DNA of 64,000 nt from Microbacterium algeriense (GTDB lineage Bacteria; Actinomycetota; Actinomycetes; Actinomycetales; Microbacteriaceae): positions 682,001 through 746,000 of the forward strand of contig NZ_WAAO01000001.1 of the NCBI RefSeq assembly GCF_008868005.1. The letters run 5' to 3'. The stretch's first letter is position 1. The number at the start of each line of letters is the position of its first letter. The translations under genes were made by a program, and so were the position numbers. Shown here piece after piece: positions 58,653-64,000 of this stretch. The notes under the pieces are model-generated. The model saw only the letters and a program-made list of their open reading frames with translations. It ran no database searches and was not told the DNA's origin.

Positions 58653-59758
58653 CCCGCGTCGTGCTGGCACCGGACAGCTTCAAGGGCACGATCACCGCTG
58701 TCGACGCCGCGGTCGCGCTGGCGGAGGGATGGGCCTCCGTCGAGCCGACGGCCGAGTTCGTGCACCGGCCGATGGCGGACGGCGGGGAGGGCACGGTCGA
58801 CGCGTTCCAAGCCGCTGTCGCCGGCGCGGTGCGAATGCCGGTCACGGTCGACGGACCCGCGGGCGTGTCCATCGACACCGCCTGGCTGCTGCTGCCGCCG
58901 ACCGAGGACGCGCCGGGAGGGACCGCGGTCGTCGACCTCGCCTCGACCTCCGGAATCGAGCTCCTGGACGGGCTGCGCCCCTGGGACGCGGACACCACGG
59001 GTCTCGGACAGGCGATTGCCGCGGCGCTCGATCACGGCGTCTCCCGGCTCGTCGTCGGCATCGGATCGAGCGCTTCGACGGACGGCGGCACCGGGATGCT
59101 CACGGCGCTGGGCGCCCGCTTCCTGGATGCCGCAGGCGTCCCCGTCCCCCGCGGGGCGCGAGGCCTCAGCGAGATCACGTCGGTCGATCTGACGCGATTG
59201 CGGACGGCGCCGGAAGTGCGGGTGCTGACCGACGTTACCAACCCGCTCACCGGCCCGCGCGGCGCCGCCGCGGTGTTCGGTCCGCAGAAGGGGCTACGGG
59301 ACGCTGACGACATCGCCCGGGTGGACGAGGCGCTGGGCCGACTGGCCGCGCGGCTCGGGCTCGATCCCACACAGCCCGGCGCCGGAGCGGCCGGGGGCAC
59401 CGGCGCCGCACTCGTGCGGTGGGGTGGAGTGCTCGCTCCCGGTGCCGCCGAGGTGGCCGAGCTCATCCGCCTGCCCGCCGCGATCGACGCAGCCGACATC
59501 GTCATCACGGGGGAGGGCTCCTACGACGGGCAGTCCGGCGACGGCAAGGTTCCCTCGTTCCTCGCCGACCTCGCTGCGACGGCGGGCGTCCGCGCGATGC
59601 TCGCGGCGGGCCGGATCACCGACGACTCCGACACCTCGCTGTTCGCGGCGTCCACCTCCCTCACCGACCTTGCCGGCTCGGCCGAGGCCGCGCTCACCGA
59701 GCCCCCACGCTGGTTACGCGAAGCGGGCGCGGCGCTGGCGCGCGCCACGACGTCCTGA
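58649..59758 (+). CDS. Glycerate kinase (GarK family)
   Basis: 369 residues from GTG at 58649. Typical start VVLAPDSFKGTITAVDAAVALAEGW, the acceptor loop RPMADGGEGTVDAF and the nucleotide loop VGIGSSASTDGGTGMLTALG. C-terminal EGSYDGQSGDGKVPSFLADLA is conserved. The family makes 2-phosphoglycerate from glycerate and ATP. It is coupled with the LacI regulator and closes the cluster. The reaction gives the cluster a plausible entry into glycolysis. Confidence 0.9.
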   Translation: MTRVVLAPDSFKGTITAVDAAVALAEGWASVEPTAEFVHRPMADGGEGTVDAFQAAVAGAVRMPVTVDGPAGVSIDTAWLLLPPTEDAPGGTAVVDLASTSGIELLDGLRPWDADTTGLGQAIAAALDHGVSRLVVGIGSSASTDGGTGMLTALGARFLDAAGVPVPRGARGLSEITSVDLTRLRTAPEVRVLTDVTNPLTGPRGAAAVFGPQKGLRDADDIARVDEALGRLAARLGLDPTQPGAGAAGGTGAALVRWGGVLAPGAAEVAELIRLPAAIDAADIVITGEGSYDGQSGDGKVPSFLADLAATAGVRAMLAAGRITDDSDTSLFAASTSLTDLAGSAEAALTEPPRWLREAGAALARATTS

Positions 59759-59783
59759 GTCCACGTCCCACACGCCGGCGGGG

Positions 59784-60878
59784 TCACGGGATTCGAAGTT
59801 CTCGAATCGGTTCTCGGCTGCTGGCCGCGATTGCCGGAGTGAGTGCCGCTGCCAGTGCCGTGGTCACAGTCAGCACCGCCAGCGCGCCGGTGAAGGACGC
59901 ACCCGGCAACGGGTCGCCGGCCGAAGCCAGCACGATGAGTGAGATGCCGATTCCCAGTGCGGTGCCGGCGAGGCAGAGCACAGCAGTCTGCGTCAAGAGA
60001 AGGCAGATGATGAGTGCGCGACTCGCCCCCAGTGCCCTCCGCCGTCCGAAGTCTTTGCGGCGCATCTGGACCAGGCCGTACAGCAGAACAGCGAGGAGGA
60101 GGCTGGTCAGGCTGAGCAGAGCGATCACCAGGCCTCGAGAGAAATCGCGGAGTTGTGCGTCGATCAGACCGCGCAGCTTCGACAGGGCCTCGCTGGTCTG
60201 GATCGTCACCTTCGATGGATCGTCCACGCCGAGGAGGGACACCACAGCCTTGCTCACGGGAGAGACGAGGTCGGGCGTCTCTGCGATGACGACCAGGACG
60301 GACAGCCGCTCGTCGCCGTCGGCTGCCTGCGGCACGAGTGCCAGGGGCTCGAACGGGCGGAGGAAGTCGGGAACCTCCAGTCTTCCGCCGAGCCCGAAGG
60401 AACCGCCGGCGTCGACGATCGACACCCCGCCGACGAAGTCGGGAGTGCCCAGCTGATCCGCGGCCTCGTCCGACACCCATACCAGTGCTCCCGGCAGCGG
60501 TGAGTCGATCGGGATGCCGAGTCTCTCGAGGTGGGACCCGTAGACGATGCGAACCGGCACGCGCGTGCCATCCGGTACAGCGCTGTTGGTGGCATCGACG
60601 GCGGACGACAAGCCTGCAGCCCACTCGATTCCCTCGATCCCGTCGATCCGATCGAGAACGTCGGCTGTCAGGCCGGCGTCCGGATCTGCTCTGATCGTCA
60701 CGGATCGGGTGCCCGCCGAGTCGATCGAGTCGAGCACGTCCTGCTCCGCGCCGACGGTGCGTCCGGTGGTGAGCATGACGACGAGGATCATGCCGACCAC
60801 CATCAGCACCGTGATGGCTGACGCCACGGGCTGGGAGCGTATCGATGAGTGAGCCTCGCGGAGAACGGCACCGATCAC
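59784..60878 (-). CDS. ABC transporter permease, MacB/FtsX-like
   Basis: 364 residues. One N-terminal helix (ASAITVLMVVGMILVVMLTTG), an extracytoplasmic domain of about 200 residues, and three C-terminal helices (GLVIALLSLTSLLLAVLLYGLV, ALIICLLLTQTAVLCLAGTALGIGISL, ALAVLTVTTALAAALTPAIAAS): the FtsX layout. Type VII ABC proteins such as MacB move substrates across the outer part of the envelope by mechanotransmission. The ATPase stop overlaps this start (ATGA). G+C and codon choice look lower than in neighbours. Confidence 0.82.
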   Translation of the reverse strand: MIGAVLREAHSSIRSQPVASAITVLMVVGMILVVMLTTGRTVGAEQDVLDSIDSAGTRSVTIRADPDAGLTADVLDRIDGIEGIEWAAGLSSAVDATNSAVPDGTRVPVRIVYGSHLERLGIPIDSPLPGALVWVSDEAADQLGTPDFVGGVSIVDAGGSFGLGGRLEVPDFLRPFEPLALVPQAADGDERLSVLVVIAETPDLVSPVSKAVVSLLGVDDPSKVTIQTSEALSKLRGLIDAQLRDFSRGLVIALLSLTSLLLAVLLYGLVQMRRKDFGRRRALGASRALIICLLLTQTAVLCLAGTALGIGISLIVLASAGDPLPGASFTGALAVLTVTTALAAALTPAIAASSREPIRELRIP

Positions 60879-61528
60879 AGCGTGATCTCCCGGTCGCAGG
60901 TGTTCGCCACTTCAGGTGAATGGGTCACGATGACGACCGCCGCACCTGTGCGCGCGTGTTCCTGCAGGGCGTGGACGACGACCCCCGCCGTCGTCGGATC
61001 CAGATTTCCCGTCGGTTCATCGGCAAGAACGATGTCGGGCGCGTGGAGAAGAGCGCGGCAGAGCGCGATGCGCTGTGCCTGCCCTCCGGACACCTGTCCG
61101 GGCTTGCGGTGCGCGGGGACGTCGACTCCGAACAGGTCGAGGAGCTCTCGACCCCTCGACTCGACCGATCCCCGAGGCATCCCGCGATAGAGAGCCGTCT
61201 CGGTGACGTTGTCGAGTACGGATCGTGTGGTGTCCAACGCTGCATCTTGGAAGACGAAACCGAATCTGTCGGCGCGCAGATGGGCGCGCCGCGCATCGCG
61301 AAGCGTGCGGCTCGGAATCCCATCGATGAGCACGTCGCCGGCGTCCGGCGTCAACATGAGGCCGAGGAGGTACAACACCGTGGACTTCCCTCGGCCGGAC
61401 GGACCTGTCAGCGCCGTCGTCGAGCCGGCCGGGAACTCGGCGGACCAACCTGCGACGAGCGGATGATCCGCCTCATAGCCGAAGGTCAGGTCTTCGGCGC
61501 GCAGCCTCACCTCTTTCGTCGCGCTCAT
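60875..61528 (-). CDS. ABC transporter ATP-binding protein, MacB/LolD type
   Basis: 217 residues from ATG at 61528, overlapping the adaptor stop (ATGA). Walker A is TGPSGRGKSTVLYLLG, the signature is VSGGQAQRIALCRALLHA and Walker B is IVLADEPTGNLDP, with the H-loop in VIVTHSPEV. This is the LolD/MacB group, which pairs with FtsX-like permeases. Not an importer type. It works with the adaptor and the permease on either side. Confidence 0.92.
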   Translation of the reverse strand: MSATKEVRLRAEDLTFGYEADHPLVAGWSAEFPAGSTTALTGPSGRGKSTVLYLLGLMLTPDAGDVLIDGIPSRTLRDARRAHLRADRFGFVFQDAALDTTRSVLDNVTETALYRGMPRGSVESRGRELLDLFGVDVPAHRKPGQVSGGQAQRIALCRALLHAPDIVLADEPTGNLDPTTAGVVVHALQEHARTGAAVVIVTHSPEVANTCDREITL

Positions 61529-62637
61529 CTCCTCGCAGTCCCTGATGCTGGGGTCTGCACGCGCAACCCCTCGCGCACTCCGGTGACCACCGACATGCCT
61601 TGAGCGGAAGCCACGATTCCCACCCGCTGCTGTCGCCCTTCTTCGTCGACGACAGCTGTTGATCCGTCTGCCACCGTCACAAGCGCCGCGGACGGCACGA
61701 CCAGTCCCTCGACCTCTTCGACCACGATGATGCGCGAGCCGAGGGCAGTCTTCCCGGTGGGCGTTATCTCCGCGCACGCGTGGGCGCAGATGGATTTCTC
61801 ATTCGGCCCGCGCAAGCGGATGGCGATCGCGCCCTCGTCGCTGCGCAGCTGTTCTTCGGCGACGGCCTCCCAGGTCTCGCCTCGAGGGGCTGTGATCTCC
61901 ACTCTTGTCCCCGCGGGCATCATCGCGGCTTGGGCTTCGGTGACGGGGATCTCGAAGGTGGGTGTCGACGAGAGCCCGTTCACGACGATCTCGCCCCCGG
62001 AGAGCGTCGCTCCTCGAACGATCACGGTCGTATCGAGCGTGACCCTCGTTGGCAGGGCGGGTACGAAGATGACGTCGCCAGTGTCGACGACGCCTGTGGC
62101 CGGTGCGCCGATCGCAGCCTGCCAGTGGCTGACGGCACTTCTGGTTCCCTCGCCGAACAGCCCGTCGATTCGGCCGTCGTACTGGCCGACAGCGCGAAGC
62201 ATCTCCTGCAATTGCCGAACGTCGGGACCCGCGCTGTCGGGACCGAGCGGCCGGAACATCGGCACCGCTCCTTGCGCGATGACGACGGGCTGCAGATCGA
62301 TCGTGTACAAGACCGCACCCGAGACGACCTCCTCGCCTGCTTCGACGGCGACGTCCGTGACGACGCCCGCGGCGCGGTTCGTGCCGATGGGTTGCTGCGA
62401 CCACTCGGCCATCGTGTTGAGATTCAACGCTTGCCCGACGGTGCCCTGCTCGACGGCGACGAAGGAGTGACCTGTCGAAGCCAGGGGGTCTTCGGTGGGG
62501 CCGAGGATGGTCGCGACGGCCCACGCACTCGCGGCTCCGATCAGCAGCAGGGTGATAGCCACGACGACAAGCGCGCCGCGTCCGGGTCGGGGTCGCGCGG
62601 CAGCATTCTGGCTGTCCGTCATCTCAGCGGCTGGCAT
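61525..62637 (-). CDS. Periplasmic-adaptor-like protein with peptidoglycan-binding domain
   Basis: 370 residues from ATG at 62637, directly after the stop of the lipoprotein gene (TAG-ATG); ATG at 62622 is an alternative. One N-terminal helix (GALVVVAITLLLIGAASAWAV). Residues about 134-177 are a PG_binding_1 domain (GPDVRQLQEMLRAVGQYDGRIDGLFGEGTRSAVSHWQ) set between two halves of an HlyD/RND-type barrel (AVEAGEEVVSGAVLYTIDLQPVVIAQG). This adaptor could tie the ABC pump to the wall. Two Cys in KSICAHACAEI are unusual. Confidence 0.82.
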   Translation of the reverse strand: MPAAEMTDSQNAAARPRPGRGALVVVAITLLLIGAASAWAVATILGPTEDPLASTGHSFVAVEQGTVGQALNLNTMAEWSQQPIGTNRAAGVVTDVAVEAGEEVVSGAVLYTIDLQPVVIAQGAVPMFRPLGPDSAGPDVRQLQEMLRAVGQYDGRIDGLFGEGTRSAVSHWQAAIGAPATGVVDTGDVIFVPALPTRVTLDTTVIVRGATLSGGEIVVNGLSSTPTFEIPVTEAQAAMMPAGTRVEITAPRGETWEAVAEEQLRSDEGAIAIRLRGPNEKSICAHACAEITPTGKTALGSRIIVVEEVEGLVVPSAALVTVADGSTAVVDEEGRQQRVGIVASAQGMSVVTGVREGLRVQTPASGTARR

Positions 62638-63168
62638 CTAATACCCCGGCCGGGGGCACTTCTCGAGGAGAGCGAAGTACTCGTCTTCGGTCACCTGCGA
62701 GTTCGAAGTCGTGTACACCGTCGCATACGGGTCCCAGGCGTTTCCGTCGACGAGGGCCGCCTCCACGAAGCTCTGCTCGCTCGGGGCGATGCCGGGATCG
62801 AGGCCCTCGCCGCGTAGGCACGCGGCCGTGTCCAACTCCATGAGATACAGCAGCCGCAACTCGGGTTCGGTGAGTGCGGGTGCGATGCTGTCGAACCCGT
62901 TCTTCTCCTCACATTCCGCGAGGTCCGTGTCGTAGGACTCGTCCTGACCATCGGGTATGTCGCTCATTATTCCGCCGTCGCCGGTGACGACCGCATCCCA
63001 TCCTCGTTCGACCATGCACGAGGCCATGACGGTCCCGAACTCCGGGTCGACTCCGAGGTCGACGCTTTCGGCTGTGGGCAGCGGCTCAGGCGAAGCCTGC
63101 GCGCATCCGGCGATGGCGAGCAAAGCCCCAGCCGTCAACGCCGCGACGAGAGCGGGCGCTTTTCGCAT
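62638..63168 (-). CDS. Predicted lipoprotein with repeated Cys-containing motif
   Basis: 176 residues from ATG at 63168 (GAGGCGGAG upstream). A signal peptide ends in a lipobox LAIAGC, so it is probably lipid-anchored on the outer face. The mature part has two similar halves, each with a Cys/Gly pair and a late Cys: SCMVERGWDAVV...DLAECEEKNGF and ACLRGEGLDPG...EKCPRPG, suggesting two small disulfide-bonded repeats. The protein ends one base before the adaptor start. It may be the substrate-binding or quality-control part of the export cassette. Confidence 0.7.
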   Translation of the reverse strand: MRKAPALVAALTAGALLAIAGCAQASPEPLPTAESVDLGVDPEFGTVMASCMVERGWDAVVTGDGGIMSDIPDGQDESYDTDLAECEEKNGFDSIAPALTEPELRLLYLMELDTAACLRGEGLDPGIAPSEQSFVEAALVDGNAWDPYATVYTTSNSQVTEDEYFALLEKCPRPGY

Positions 63169-63179
63169 CAGTCTCCGCC

Positions 63180-63329
63180 TCAATAGCTGCAGTCGTAACC
63201 CTGGTACACCCAGCGCGCAGCGTTCGGTCTGTTCACGTGACTGCGGGTGGCGATCGAGCCGCCTCTCTGTGTGTCGATGATCGTCCCTCTCGCGTCGATG
63301 TAATGAGTGACGAGTATAACATTACTCAT
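63180..63329 (-). other. Leader of the export cassette with extended -10 promoter; possible 49-codon frame
   Basis: On the minus strand TGTTATACTCG has an extended -10 (TG-T-TATACT, hexamer 63313-63318), so the transcript should start near 63306 and have a leader of about 138 bases before the lipoprotein ATG. Two palindromes overlap it: GAGTA-N6-TACTC and GTAATG-N14-CATTAC. An open frame from ATG 63329 to TGA 63180 would code 49 residues ending WVYQGYDCSY. Its ATG is upstream of the predicted start site, so I record it as uncertain rather than as a gene. Confidence 0.35.
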
Positions 63330-63347
63330 GTGGGACGGGCAGAGGAA

Positions 63348-63381
63348 TGAGCGCTGTCCCCCTTTCGGAGGACAGCGCTCA
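63348..63381 (-). terminator. Terminator of phosphoglucomutase
   Basis: TGAGCGCTGTCC (63348-63359) pairs perfectly with GGACAGCGCTCA (63370-63381) around 10 bases; on the minus strand the hairpin is followed by TTCC. It is 20 bases downstream of the pgm stop. Confidence 0.8.
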
Positions 63382-63401
63382 ACCGGGCGGCTCGGCTCGC
63401 G

Positions 63402-64000
63402 TCAGCCGCCGAGTGCGGCCGACACGACCGCGCGGGCCTCGGCCTGCACCTCGGCGAGGTGGTCCGGGCCGCGCAGGCTCTCGGCGTAGAGCTTGTACAC
63501 GTCCTCCGTGCCCGAGGGGCGGGCTGCGAACCAGGCGTGCTCGGTCTGCACCTTGAGGCCGCCGATCGCCGCGTCGTTGCCGGGTGCGTGCGAGAGCTTC
63601 GCGGTGATCTCCTCGCCCGCGAGGGTGGTCGCGGTCACGGACTCCGGAGCGAGTCTCGCGAGCGTCGCCTTCTGCTCCGGGGTCGCGGGGGCGTCGACGC
63701 GCTGGTACGCGGAGGCCCCGAACTCCTGCTCCAGCTCGGCGTAGCGCTGCGACGGCGTCTTGCCGGTCACGGCGATGATCTCGGCGGCCAGCAGGCACAG
63801 CAGGATGCCGTCCTTGTCAGTGGACCAGACGGAGCCATCTCTGCGGAGGAAGGACGCGCCGGCGGACTCCTCGCCGCCGAAGGCCACAGAGCCGTCGAGC
63901 AGGCCGGGCACGAACCACTTGAAGCCGACCGGAACCTCCAGCAGGCGACGACCCAGCGATTCGGCGACGCGGTCGATGATCATGGACGACACCAGGGTCT
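63402..64000 (-). CDS. pgm: Phosphoglucomutase, C-terminal part (start beyond the window)
   Basis: 199 codons visible; the frame continues past base 64000. The hexose-recognition loop GGEESAG ([19 protein letters not shown]) is the Glu-x-Ser motif of alpha-D-glucose phosphomutases, and [16 protein letters not shown] follows. The last domain carries the phosphate loop [15 protein letters not shown]. The enzyme interconverts glucose-1- and glucose-6-phosphate. It links well with the galactose genes in metabolism but is not in their operon. Confidence 0.93.
   Translation of the reverse strand, partial: TLVSSMIIDRVAESLGRRLLEVPVGFKWFVPGLLDGSVAFGGEESAGASFLRRDGSVWSTDKDGILLCLLAAEIIAVTGKTPSQRYAELEQEFGASAYQRVDAPATPEQKATLARLAPESVTATTLAGEEITAKLSHAPGNDAAIGGLKVQTEHAWFAARPSGTEDVYKLYAESLRGPDHLAEVQAEARAVVSAALGG

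Noticed and set aside
1..64000. tRNA/rRNA genes, phage integrase, transposase or toxin-antitoxin loci
   Set aside because: I scanned for T-loop motifs, CCA-adjacent stems and DDE or tyrosine-recombinase signatures in the translated frames and saw none that hold up.

Overview
The window is a 64 kb stretch of a very high-GC actinobacterial chromosome. Codon use, frequent GTG starts, leaderless promoters, Lrp, LacI, ROK and MarR regulators and an LAxTG-type sortase signal all fit the Microbacteriaceae, most likely Microbacterium. That assignment is inferred from gene style, not from a marker gene. I see no rRNA, tRNA, CRISPR array, insertion sequence or prophage. Coding density is high and no gap exceeds about 240 bases.

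Layout. 1-9.4 kb: end of an enoyl-CoA hydratase, a YdeI-like protein, a SRPBCC/MarR pair, the electron-transfer flavoprotein genes etfBA, a cytochrome b-type membrane protein with a repeated Pro/Ala-rich N-terminus, an ASCH protein, an LATTG-anchored surface protein, an MFS exporter with a KmtR-like nickel/cobalt sensor, and a thiolase. 9.4-18.4 kb: GNAT enzyme, acyl-CoA thioesterase, a set of unrecognised membrane proteins, bifunctional PutA, and a small membrane protein/XRE pair with a mirrored operator. 18.4-28.8 kb: MDR oxidoreductase, an arginine dihydrolase/dimethylargininase-family enzyme coupled to ornithine aminotransferase, MFS/MarR pair, CutC, lipase-like hydrolase, DUF1684, lipoate ligase-family protein and an orphan DNA adenine methyltransferase. 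28.8-49.1 kb: two paralogous amine-catabolism sets (FAD amine oxidoreductase, aldehyde dehydrogenase, Lrp regulator). Between them lie an M23 peptidase, a ROK-ChbG-MFS amino-sugar cluster, an Aer-like PAS protein and a galTKE operon with its LacI repressor. 49.1-59.8 kb: an uncharacterised carbohydrate-acid catabolic cluster (hydroxyacid dehydrogenase, cytoplasmic heparinase-II/III-like protein, DeoR-LacI hybrid regulator, Gfo/Idh/MocA dehydrogenase, DUF993 barrel, two isomerase/epimerase TIM barrels, LacI regulator, glycerate kinase). 59.8-63.3 kb: a lower-GC lipoprotein/adaptor/ABC export cassette. The window ends inside phosphoglucomutase.

How the genes fit together. Nitrogen catabolism is a theme. 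The amine oxidoreductases and aldehyde dehydrogenases would turn putrescine-like amines into gamma-amino acids. The arginine enzyme, RocD and PutA would make a direct arginine -> ornithine -> glutamate-semialdehyde -> glutamate route. Sugar catabolism is the other theme: Leloir galactose genes with two LacI boxes, a deacetylase for chitooligosaccharides, and the 50-60 kb cluster, whose chemistry I infer to be oxidation, isomerisation/elimination and aldol cleavage ending at glycerate. The strongest unusual signals are: a block ATTCCGCA shared by three amine-gene promoters; a dispersed repeat that has become in-frame N-terminal linker in two unrelated enzymes; the uncharacterised 49-60 kb pathway; and the export cassette at 59.8-63.3 kb.
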